From NCBI GenBank assembly GCA_019136395.1, contig JAGVUH010000252.1:1-5096 (forward strand): a DNA stretch of 5,096 bases, written 5' to 3'. The notes under the pieces are model-generated. The model was not told the origin of the DNA and did not search any database. It saw nothing but the letters and a program-made list of their open reading frames with translations. Source of the DNA: Gammaproteobacteria bacterium (GTDB lineage: Bacteria; Pseudomonadota; Gammaproteobacteria; Chromatiales; Chromatiaceae). Each line of letters opens with the position of its first letter. Positions within the stretch are counted from its first letter, which is position 1. This document shows positions 1-4,275 of this stretch, piece after piece. Position numbers and translations under genes: made by a program.

Positions 1-137
1 CGATCCTCGCCGTAATCAACGCGCCGGTCGCTCCAGATCAGTGCGGTTTCCCACTCCATCTCGGCGGCTAACGCCAGCGAGACCCCGTGCCTGGCGCGGT
101 TTTTAGCGTCTTTGTCGGGGTCGAAGTCGATCTTCAT
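1..137 (-). CDS. brnT: BrnT-family type II toxin, N-terminal part (runs off left edge)
   Basis: Reading the minus strand from the ATG at 137-135 gives 45 complete codons beginning MKIDFDPDKDAKNRARHGVS, followed by an E-W-E segment near residues 28-30, I-W-S-D-R-R at 34-39 and Y-G-E-D at 42-45. This is the opening pattern of BrnT toxins (F-x-W/D-D-P-x-K ... N-x-x-K/R-H-G-V-S ... R-x-x-Y-G-E-x-R). BrnT is known as a small RelE-fold ribonuclease of about 90-100 residues that inhibits translation and is neutralised by BrnA, a ribbon-helix-helix antitoxin that also represses the operon. Roughly half the protein is visible; the C-terminal half and any brnA lie beyond position 1. No alternative ATG, GTG or TTG occurs in frame for at least 11 codons upstream. 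The only strong Shine-Dalgarno-like AGGAGG is about 24 bases from the ATG, which is too far, so initiation may be weak. The family call is from recalled sequence pattern. Confidence 0.82.
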   Translation of the reverse strand, partial: MKIDFDPDKDAKNRARHGVSLALAAEMEWETALIWSDRRVDYGED

Positions 138-146
138 GCACTTAGT

Positions 147-189
147 GTAGTAACGATTATTCCTCCTGGCGAGGATTTTATGTTACTAC
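147..189. promoter_or_regulatory. Nested palindrome upstream of brnT, probable promoter/operator
   Basis: GTAGTAAC at 147-154 is mirrored exactly by GTTACTAC at 182-189. Inside it TCCTC (161-165) is mirrored by GAGGA (171-175). Both pairs share one centre at position 168, giving 26 symmetric positions in 43 bp. On the minus strand a TAAAAT hexamer (180-175, five of six to the -10 consensus) lies inside the dyad, about 40 bases before the brnT ATG; no good -35 is seen. BrnA-type antitoxins repress their own operon by binding palindromes over the promoter, so an operator is the simplest reading. The transcript could also fold here and bury the AGGAGG sequence at 168-163. Confidence 0.5.
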
Positions 190-190
190 G

Positions 191-287
191 GAACCTCATC
201 ACCCCGATCCGCCAGCTACTCATCCCCCTTTCCTGAGGAGGCGGGGGGCGTTCGGATGTACCCCTGGCCACTCAAGGAGGTAGATTA
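191..287 (+). repeat. Structured dispersed repeat, copy A (fragment)
   Basis: This stretch matches 3560-3650 (copy B). A 32-bp core (238-269) is identical to 3605-3636 and contains GGCGTTCGGATGTACCCC. After four differing bases, AAGGAGGTAG (274-283) is again identical to 3641-3650. To the left, CCTCA, CCCCG and AGCTACTCAT are also shared with small gaps. The core can fold as a hairpin in which GGC and GGGG pair with CCCC and GCC around a loop containing the TTCGGATG segment. Similarity stops at about 284-287, where PIN-domain coding sequence begins. It may be the 3' end of a HEARO/omega-RNA-like element; that identity is a hypothesis. Confidence 0.7.
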
Positions 288-462
288 CGCCTGGCGACCA
301 AACCTGCCCGATGAGGGGGACAACCACCTGATCGAACTCGCGATCGCCGGGGGCGCCACGGCCATCGTCACCCACAACGTTGGGGATCTGCGTGGGGGCG
401 AACTTCACCTGGCTCGCCTCGGTATCCTCACCCCCGCGCAACTTCTTCAGGAGTACCCATGA
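256..462 (+). pseudogene. PIN-domain toxin, C-terminal half only, fused to repeat copy A
   Basis: The open frame encodes 68 residues. Residues 11 to the end carry the C-terminal signature of PIN-family toxin components (TIGR00305/PIN_3 type): Y-A-W-R-P-N-L then D-E-G-D-N at 19-23, A-T-A-I-V-T-H-N at 34-41, D44, and a closing I-L-T-P-A-Q-L-L. PIN toxins are Mg2+-dependent ribonucleases of about 130-140 residues whose active site needs acidic residues from both halves. The N-terminal half with the first catalytic aspartate is absent. The ATG and first nine or so codons (M-Y-P-W-P-L-K-E-V) come from repeat copy A, so the truncation point coincides with the repeat's right end. The TGA at 460-462 overlaps the start of the downstream antitoxin. 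The missing half is not visible upstream, where brnT lies instead. The fragment could still be translated, but nuclease activity is very unlikely. Confidence 0.78.
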
Positions 463-689
463 GCACCCTGACCATCCGCCTGCCGGACGATACCACCGCC
501 CGGCTCAAGACCCTGGCCCGCAGTCGTGGGCTGAGCATGAACAAGCTCATCGAGGAATTGACCGCCCAGGCCCTGACCGCCTGGGACACGGAAATCCACT
601 TCCGCGCCCTAGCCGCCACGGGTGATATCCAGCAAGCCTTGGCCATCCTCGACCGCCTGGATGCCGAATTCCCCCAGCCCGACACCTAA
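459..689 (+). CDS. Ribbon-helix-helix antitoxin of a PIN toxin-antitoxin pair
   Basis: This encodes 76 residues. The N-terminus M-S-T-L-T-I-R-L-P-D-D is the DNA-contacting beta strand of ribbon-helix-helix (Arc/CopG/HicB-like) proteins. It is followed by helix A (T-A-R-L-K-T-L-A-R-S-R-G, residues 12-23) and by L-S-M-N-K-L-I-E-E-L (25-34), the usual second helix. The remaining 40 residues, acidic and alanine-rich, would be the toxin-binding tail. Its ATG overlaps the PIN stop codon (ATGA at 459-462), and an AGGAG Shine-Dalgarno at 449-453 sits five bases before the start, so the start is well supported. Toxin-first order with translational coupling is common for this PIN/RHH arrangement. The gene looks intact although its toxin is truncated, which makes it an orphan antidote. 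The natural promoter would lie upstream of the lost toxin start and has probably been replaced. Confidence 0.83.
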   Translation: MSTLTIRLPDDTTARLKTLARSRGLSMNKLIEELTAQALTAWDTEIHFRALAATGDIQQALAILDRLDAEFPQPDT

Positions 690-882
690 GCTGGCCACAC
701 CGCCCCTCGTCGCCAGGTCGCGTGCCAACCCCGCACGCCACCTGGCTCTGCCCCTCCCACTCCATCATCAGCGCCTGAGAAGACCCGCCCCGCTCTCGTG
801 GCGCCGGAGTGCATCAACAGATCCCAACCAAAATTTAAGGGCACCCCAAAGCGCCCTGCTCGTATCACTCCACCGCCATCTA
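690..882. other. Non-coding interval between antitoxin gene and IS element
   Basis: I see no gene here. It holds dispersed hairpin repeat copy 1 with its right flank (to about 818), then about 60 bp of unassigned sequence up to the IS end. A weak stem, AGGGC (838-842) with GCCCT (853-857), lies before the IS but has no T-tract, so I do not call it a terminator. Confidence 0.6.
701..818 (+). repeat. Dispersed palindromic repeat, copy 1
   Basis: The core at 712-746 is an imperfect palindrome: GCCAGGTCGCGTGC (712-725), loop CAACCCC, GCACGCCACCTGGC (733-746), with 13 of 14 pairs matched. The same core occurs at 3895-3929 and 4070-4104 in the same orientation. Similarity with the 4070 copy continues to the right for about 70 bp through CAGCGCCTG, CCCCGC and CGCCGG blocks, so the repeat unit is larger than the hairpin. 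It starts just after the antitoxin stop codon, as REP-type elements often do. In RNA it would form a strong stem. Confidence 0.8.
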
Positions 883-906
883 CAACACAATGCCATTAAC
901 TTAAGC
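883..906 (+). repeat. IS left terminal inverted repeat
   Basis: This 24-bp sequence, starting CAACACAATGCCATTAACTT, is the exact reverse complement of 2309-2332. Symmetry ends on both sides (882/2333 and 907/2308 do not pair), so the ends are well defined. It overlaps the proposed -35 region of the transposase promoter. Confidence 0.92.
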
Positions 907-923
907 AAGATATTGATTATAAT
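896..923 (+). promoter_or_regulatory. Transposase promoter, -35 and -10
   Basis: A perfect TATAAT at 918-923 is preceded, after 16 bp, by TTAACT (896-901, four of six to TTGACA), which lies inside the left inverted repeat. A start site near 930 would leave a short leader with a GGAG at 952-955 before the ATG at 966. The AT-rich patch contrasts with the GC-rich surroundings. Confidence 0.55.
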
Positions 924-965
924 AACCTAATATTAAGACCCCCCCTAACCTGGAGCCAACACCCC

Positions 966-1043
966 ATGCGCATTCAAAGCAAGACCATTACCCCGACGGC
1001 TAGCGAAATCCAGCAAATAGTGCAAATTTCAATCTCTTTATAG
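966..1043 (+). pseudogene. Probable native N-terminus of the IS4 transposase, out of frame
   Basis: An ATG at 966, ten bases after a GGAG (952-955), opens a 25-codon frame beginning M-R-I-Q-S-K-T-I-T-P and ending at TAG 1041-1043. The main transposase frame is open from 1021, and before its first usable start (TTG 1060) it reads R-P-I-R-E-F, which flows into the L-F-S-A-E-F of the transposase. Related IS4 transposases carry about 20-30 residues before this L-F-S segment, which this short frame would supply. A change of one base (one missing, or two extra) between about 1018 and 1043 would join the two. I infer a frameshift mutation. Programmed +1 shifting is possible, but no convincing slippery codon is seen. 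Confidence 0.5.
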
Positions 1044-1059
1044 GCCCATAAGAGAATTT

Positions 1060-2307
1060 TTGTTTTCCGCTGAGTTCGCGGACCGTGCGCGCCTCACGCC
1101 GACGGCCTTTACCCGCCAACGGGAGTTGCCCTTACCCCACTTGGTCGGGTTGTTGCTCAACCTGCGTAAAGGCAGTCTGCAAGATGAAGTGAATGGCTTC
1201 TGGGAGGTACTCACGGGCCAGCCCTTGGCCACCGGCGTGAGTGCCGCCGCCTTGTGCAAGGCACGGCAAAAGCTTGATCCTTATGCCCTCTGTGTACTAA
1301 ACGCACGCTTGCTGGGGGCCTTTGCCCAGGCCTTTCCCTTACGGCGCTGGCATGGCCTGCGGGTGCTGGCCACGGATGGTTCCAGCCTGCGCCTGCCCTC
1401 GACCCCGGCGGTCAATGCCCACTTTGGGGCGCCGCCCGCAGGGTCGACGATCCCCCTGGGGCGGTTGTCCCAACTGGTGGATGTACTCAATGGCGTGGTG
1501 GTGGACGCTGAACTCGACGCCTATGAGGTTGGGGAGCGGGTGCTGGCGAGTGAACATCTGGCGGCGACGGCGCCGCAGGACCTGGTGCTCTATGATCGTG
1601 GCTATCCGGCCTTCTGGCTGTTTGCCCGCCATTACCAACTGGAACGGGACTTTTGCGCCCGCCTGCCGGTGAGCTTCTCCACCGAGGTCACGGCTTTCCT
1701 GGCAAGCGGGGCGCGCAGCGCCGTGATCACCCTCGCGCCCAGCCCCGAGGCCCGGCGGCAATGCCAGCTCTATGAGATCCCCACCGCTCCGATCCCCGTG
1801 CGGCTGGTCCGGGTGGCCCTGGCGAACGGTGAGACGGAGGTGCTGGCGACCTCGCTCCTGGCGGAACCGGAATGGCCCAGCGTGTGGTTCAAGGGGCTCT
1901 ATCATTTGCGCTGGGGGGCGGAAGAGGCCTACAAGTGCGACAAGCTGCGCTTGGAACTGGAAAATTTCTCCGGCCTCAGCGTGCGGGTGGTCCTCCAGGA
2001 TTGTTTTGCCAAGCTCTTTACTGTGAATCTAACCGCCATCTGCGCCTGGGTGGCGCAGGCTATCGCCACGGAACGCTATCGTCAGCGCCGCCGGGACTAC
2101 CGGGTCAACTTCGCCCACGCTTTGTCATGCATGAAAAATACGGTGGTGCGTCTGCTCGTGGGGACGGACACCACCGAACTCCTGACGTCACTTATCCTGG
2201 CGATGGCGATGACCGTGGAGGCCGTCAGACCGGACCGCTCTTTTCCGCGTAAGATGAAGACCGCGAAACTCCAGGGCTTCCACCGGAACTACAAGCGCTG
2301 CCGCTGA
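1060..2307 (+). CDS. IS4-family DDE transposase
   Basis: This 415-residue frame carries the full catalytic set of IS4-family transposases, which cut and paste their element with an RNase H-fold DDE active site. First aspartate: T-D-G-S-S at 105-109 (D106). Second: L-Y-D-R-G-Y at 177-182 (D179). The glutamate lies in Y-H-L-R-W-G-A-E with K seven residues on (Y281, R284, E288, K295), matching the Y-(2)-R-(3)-E-(6)-K signature exactly. An insertion-like beta-rich stretch lies between D179 and E288. The N-terminal part has L-L-L-N-L-R-K-G-S-L-Q-D-E (31-43), and the C-terminus is basic, ending Y-K-R-C-R. The TTG start is only the first permitted codon; it has no Shine-Dalgarno, and the true start was probably ATG 966 in another frame. 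The stop TGA (2305-2307) abuts the right inverted repeat. The catalytic domain looks intact, but translation is doubtful. Confidence 0.9.
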   Translation: MFSAEFADRARLTPTAFTRQRELPLPHLVGLLLNLRKGSLQDEVNGFWEVLTGQPLATGVSAAALCKARQKLDPYALCVLNARLLGAFAQAFPLRRWHGLRVLATDGSSLRLPSTPAVNAHFGAPPAGSTIPLGRLSQLVDVLNGVVVDAELDAYEVGERVLASEHLAATAPQDLVLYDRGYPAFWLFARHYQLERDFCARLPVSFSTEVTAFLASGARSAVITLAPSPEARRQCQLYEIPTAPIPVRLVRVALANGETEVLATSLLAEPEWPSVWFKGLYHLRWGAEEAYKCDKLRLELENFSGLSVRVVLQDCFAKLFTVNLTAICAWVAQAIATERYRQRRRDYRVNFAHALSCMKNTVVRLLVGTDTTELLTSLILAMAMTVEAVRPDRSFPRKMKTAKLQGFHRNYKRCR

Positions 2308-2308
2308 G

Positions 2309-2332
2309 GCTTAAGTTAATGGCATTGTGTTG
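2309..2332 (-). repeat. IS right terminal inverted repeat
   Basis: This is the exact reverse complement of 883-906, beginning one base after the transposase stop codon. No duplication of the left flank follows it. Confidence 0.92.
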
Positions 2333-2917
2333 AAACATACGCCCAATATCATTGTTCAACCCCACGCGCCCACTCCTTCTTTGCTACTCATGCCACCCAA
2401 AAGGGTGATAAACCCTACGCTCTGCCAGTAATACGGAAATACATAAACACGGAAATCCGCCCCTCCGCACCCCGCGCCCGTATGATAAGGCAAAGAAACC
2501 CACGCGGCACGAAACCACCCCCCCTTGCCCGACCGCTTCCACCCTGCACCCGCACCCGACCGGCGTATCCGCCGCAGTGACGATTTCGCGGGGGCAATGC
2601 CTGGCGGCGCTGTCCAGTCCATCGCCCCATTCGCTGACTTCATTGCTCACCCCCCTATAAGTCCCCTGTACCCCGCACCCATGGACCTCCAGGCCCACGG
2701 TCGCGATCATCGCCGCCCCGTAGCCGCCAGGTCGCGTGTAATCAATCTCCCCCTATTCTGGTTCACCGGCGCGCCATGAGGCCAAACAGCCCTAAGCTGG
2801 CCGAGACGCACTGCCAGCCAGCCATCCACCGGGATGTTGATCCCCGTATCGCGTCACCAGCGGCGCGGCAACCGGCGTAAACTTTGGGGCCAGAGCCCCC
2901 TGAATCTTAAGTGAGAT
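2333..2917. other. Gene-free interval between IS and PBECR2 gene
   Basis: About 585 bp show no credible gene on either strand. Open frames here (for example minus 2384-2710) have no recognisable domain and no ribosome binding site. The interval contains a half copy of the dispersed hairpin repeat (about 2672-2738), a small CACCC-AAAA-GGGTG stem at 2394-2407 and a GGGGC-CAGA-GCCCC stem at 2886-2899 just before the next gene. The first 140 bp after the IS are less GC-rich than the rest. Confidence 0.55.
2672..2738 (+). repeat. Dispersed palindromic repeat, left half only
   Basis: GCCAGGTCGCGTG (2726-2738) equals the left arm of the hairpin core in copies 1-3, then the sequence departs completely, so the right arm is missing. 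To the left, GCCCCGTAG, GGTCGC and a CCGCACC/GGACCT block align with the left flank of the copy at 3895. It cannot form the hairpin and shows that the repeat extends well to the left of the palindrome. Confidence 0.65.
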
Positions 2918-3433
2918 GTGCTGGAAACCGTGCTCGATACCCATCAACCCCTGCCGCCACCCCGGCGCCTGCCGGGAATGGAGCTGTTGCCCCCCACCCT
3001 CGACCAAGAGGGACTGTTCCAGCGTTTCATGCGGGAGTTCGCCGCCGCGGAGCGGGTTGATTTCACGGACCTGGCTGGCAACCCCCTGATCATCGACCGC
3101 CACCTGTTCCTTGATCTGAAAGGCGCCTGGAAAATCCAGAAGGGTGAGCGCGCGGCCTGGCTGCTCTACACGGCAACCAACATCCGTCAACCCGATGAAA
3201 TCTGGTTTGAGCCCGGCCGTCGCGGCGGGCAGGACAAGCTCTATTACTTCAGCCGGTTTGAGGTATCACGCCGGGGTCTCTTGTCCTGCATCGCCGTCTT
3301 TGGGCGGGAACAAGGCGCTGAGGGCTACTGGCTGGGCAGGACGAATTACGCAACCACGCAAGTGGGATACGTTGAGCGTAAACGTAACCGGGAAATCATC
3401 GCCGGCCAGTTGCGGCATAGAAGGCGGGAGTAG
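2918..3433 (+). CDS. PBECR2-type nuclease-fold domain protein, probable remnant of a Mu gpF-like phage head protein
   Basis: This 171-residue frame matches, from memory, the PBECR2 (phage-Barnase-EndoU-ColicinE5/D-RelE-like nuclease) pattern. V-D-F-T-D-L-A-G-N-P-L-I-I (47-59) is followed by a leucine-rich L-F-L-D-L-K-G-A-W-K (63-72), then L-L-Y-T-A-T-N-I-R-Q-P-D-E-I-W (82-96), paired strands K-L-Y-Y-F-S-R-F-E (107-115) and I-A-V-F (125-128), and a basic C-terminus. Residues 11-27 (P-L-P-P-P-R-R-L-P … L-L-P-P) resemble the linker that joins this domain to Mu gpF-like head-morphogenesis proteins. No gpF domain is found upstream: an in-frame TGA lies at 2912-2914. The GTG start has only a weak, too-close AAGTGAG before it; ATG 2978-2980 is an alternative. 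I infer a phage-derived C-terminal fragment, possibly still a free-standing putative RNase. No other phage gene is in the window. Confidence 0.68.
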   Translation: MLETVLDTHQPLPPPRRLPGMELLPPTLDQEGLFQRFMREFAAAERVDFTDLAGNPLIIDRHLFLDLKGAWKIQKGERAAWLLYTATNIRQPDEIWFEPGRRGGQDKLYYFSRFEVSRRGLLSCIAVFGREQGAEGYWLGRTNYATTQVGYVERKRNREIIAGQLRHRRRE

Positions 3434-3452
3434 GGGCGGGGCGTCGCCCCTA
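3431..3452 (+). terminator. Hairpin directly after the PBECR2 gene
   Basis: TAGGGGC (3431-3437), which includes the stop codon, pairs perfectly with GCCCCTA (3446-3452). An alternative tight stem, GGGGC-GTC-GCCCC, spans 3438-3450. The position suits a transcription terminator, but no T-tract follows. It may instead be the first stem of the structured region to its right. Confidence 0.35.
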
Positions 3453-3538
3453 TCCAGGGTGATTGCTGGTGAGCCACGTCCCGACCTCGCAATCAACCGT
3501 TACGGGCTCAAGCCTAGCCCACCGCCAAGGGATTTGCA

Positions 3539-3568
3539 ATCATCCCCCCTCACATCATCCCCCCTCAC
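3539..3568 (+). repeat. Perfect 15-bp tandem duplication
   Basis: ATCATCCCCCCTCAC occurs twice head to tail (3539-3553 and 3554-3568) inside the candidate RNA region. Copy A has no equivalent duplication in its shorter left part, so this is probably a local slippage event. The first unit also supplies the ATCCC arm of one predicted stem. Confidence 0.85.
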
Positions 3569-3650
3569 CCCGGTCGCGTTAGCTACTCATATACCATTCA
3601 CCAAGAGGCGGGGGGCGTTCGGATGTACCCCTGGCCTATTAAGGAGGTAG
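3560..3650 (+). repeat. Structured dispersed repeat, copy B
   Basis: This is the partner of copy A (191-287). The 32-bp identical core is at 3605-3636, AAGGAGGTAG at 3641-3650, and AGCTACTCAT plus CCTCA and CCCCG blocks are shared to the left. The identity of the core, against gapped divergence to the left, suggests selection or recent origin of the core. In both copies an ATG within the core (3623 here) opens a frame reading M-Y-P-W-P; here it stops after 14 codons at 3665-3667. Confidence 0.75.
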
Positions 3651-3833
3651 GAGTCCCAAGGCGTTAGGGACCCTGATGGACATAAACTGCGTGGTGACCA
3701 ATGAAGTCGGCCAGCCCCGCGCCACCCTCGCGCCACCACCGCCAGTCTCCAACGCAGTCGATCTATCCAGCATCGCCATCCGGCTCACCGCCCTGACAAT
3801 CGACTTCTCCGCTCACCAAGCACCCACGCTTCA

Positions 3834-3932
3834 CCCGCACCGGACCCTGACCCGGACCTCAGCGCCGGGTCGCAATCCTCTACGCTCCGTAGTCGCCAGG
3901 TCGCGTGCCAACGACGCACGCCACCTGGCTCG
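3834..3932 (+). repeat. Dispersed palindromic repeat, copy 2
   Basis: The core hairpin lies at 3895-3929: GCCAGGTCGCGTGC (3895-3908), loop CAACGAC, GCACGCCACCTGGC (3916-3929). The left flank (CCGCACCGGACC, GGTCGC, CCGTAG) aligns with the half copy at 2672-2738. The right flank diverges from copies 1 and 3 after the hairpin. The orientation is the same as the other copies. Confidence 0.8.
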
Positions 3933-4042
3933 GCACCCACCCCGCTAACTTCACTGCCCGTTGCCAGCCCGCGCTGACGCGCCGGCTCAGGCGGACTCAG
4001 CGCCCTCGCCCACCCCGGCCACCCCTCGCTCTCACCGCCAGG

Positions 4043-4174
4043 GGTCGCCACCCTCCCCGCCCCGTAGTCGCCAGGTCGCGTGCCAACCCCGCACGCCACC
4101 CGGCTCTGCCGCCCCCACTCAGCCTTCAGCGCCTGGATAAGCCCGGCCCCGCGCTCGCGACGCCGGCAGTCAAC
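4043..4174 (+). repeat. Dispersed palindromic repeat, copy 3
   Basis: The core lies at 4070-4104: GCCAGGTCGCGTGC (4070-4083), loop CAACCCC identical to copy 1, then GCACGCCACCCGGC (4091-4104). One T-to-C change in the right arm costs a second pair. The right flank (GGCTCTGCC, CCCACTC, CAGCGCCTG, AAGCCCG, CGCCGGCAGT) aligns with copy 1 for about 70 bp, and the left flank (GGTCGC, CGCCCCGTAG) aligns with copy 2 and the half copy. It is therefore the most complete unit, about 130 bp. Confidence 0.8.
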
Positions 4175-4216
4175 CTCACCGCCTGCCCACGTCGCCCACC
4201 CTCTCCCACCCACCAA

Positions 4217-4238
4217 CGCCCGGGGCATACCCCGGGTG
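4217..4238 (-). terminator. Strong hairpin downstream of the TolC-family pseudogene
   Basis: CCCGGGG (4219-4225), loop CATA, CCCCGGG (4230-4236) form seven perfect pairs, extended by a G-U and a C-G pair. It lies about 40 bp past the stop codon of the minus-strand efflux gene, where a terminator is expected. On the minus strand no clear T-run follows, so it may be a transcript-end stabiliser rather than a classical intrinsic terminator. Confidence 0.45.
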
Positions 4239-4275
4239 ACATCCCCCAGAAGGCTAGCCCCCCATCCCTCCCCCC

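Larger units (their letters stand above)
883..2332 (+). mobile_element. IS4-family insertion sequence, 1450 bp
   Basis: The element is bounded by perfect 24-bp terminal inverted repeats (883-906 and 2309-2332) and contains one IS4-type transposase gene that ends two bases before the right repeat. The length fits the IS4 family (about 1.3-1.6 kb). It carries its own promoter starting within the left repeat. The flanks (…CCGCCATCTA at left, AAACATACGC… at right) show no 9-12 bp target duplication, which IS4 elements normally create. This suggests rearrangement after insertion, loss of one flank, or recombination between two copies. Confidence 0.9.
3455..3672 (+). ncRNA. Candidate structured RNA (HEARO/omega-RNA-like), includes repeat copy B
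   Basis: Several stems follow one another. GGT-GATTGC (3458-3466) pairs with GCAATC-A-ACC (3489-3498); GGGCT (3504-3508) with AGCCC (3516-3520); GGGAT (3529-3533) with ATCCC (3542-3546); the GGC/GGGG…CCCC/GCC hairpin of the repeat core lies at about 3608-3636; and GTCCC (3653-3657) pairs with GGGAC (3667-3671). No protein is encoded apart from a 14-codon frame. The right part recurs at 191-287, ending in AAGGAGGTAG both times. HEARO RNAs (the omega-RNAs of IscB/IsrB, found as stand-alone copies in some genomes) are structured RNAs whose 3' end lies just before the nuclease gene's ribosome binding site, and this ending resembles that. No iscB follows here. The HEARO identity is from memory of such ends and is unproven; some stems are expected by chance in GC-rich DNA. 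Confidence 0.42.
3673..4275. other. Gene-free, very C-rich interval with dispersed repeats
   Basis: About 600 bp have no credible gene. Open frames on both strands lack domains and translate the repeats. The plus strand is strongly C-biased: in 4141-4200, for instance, C is about 55 percent and G about 25 percent. It contains hairpin repeat copies 2 and 3, a possible right-flank fragment of that repeat near 3711-3753, and a strong hairpin at 4217-4238. Confidence 0.6.

Noticed and set aside
1339..1905. Minus-strand open frame of 188 residues inside the transposase
   Set aside because: Antisense shadow of the IS4 transposase, whose DDE motifs fix the real frame.
2383..2391. Third GCTACTCAT, also found in repeat copies A and B
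   Set aside because: Only nine bases match and the following sequence diverges; too short to call a third copy.
2356..2710. Two overlapping minus-strand open frames after the IS
   Set aside because: No start signal, no recognisable domain, and part of the translation comes from the half hairpin repeat.
685..2802. CCTAAGCTGGCC near 685 and again near 2791
   Set aside because: A 12-base match with unrelated flanks is expected by chance in a window of this size and composition.
2792..3190. Minus-strand frame of 132 residues across the PBECR2 gene
   Set aside because: It is antisense to the recognisable domain frame and has no family resemblance.
3676..3948. Plus-strand frame starting M-D-I-N-C-V-V-T-N-E-V-G-Q-P just after the candidate RNA, faintly like an IscB N-terminus
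   Set aside because: The likeness ends after about 14 residues, the rest is Pro-rich and enters repeat copy 2, and no RuvC or HNH motif follows.
3895..4104. Possible CRISPR array from spaced identical repeats
   Set aside because: Only two nearby units 175 bp apart, with homologous flanks instead of unique spacers of constant length.
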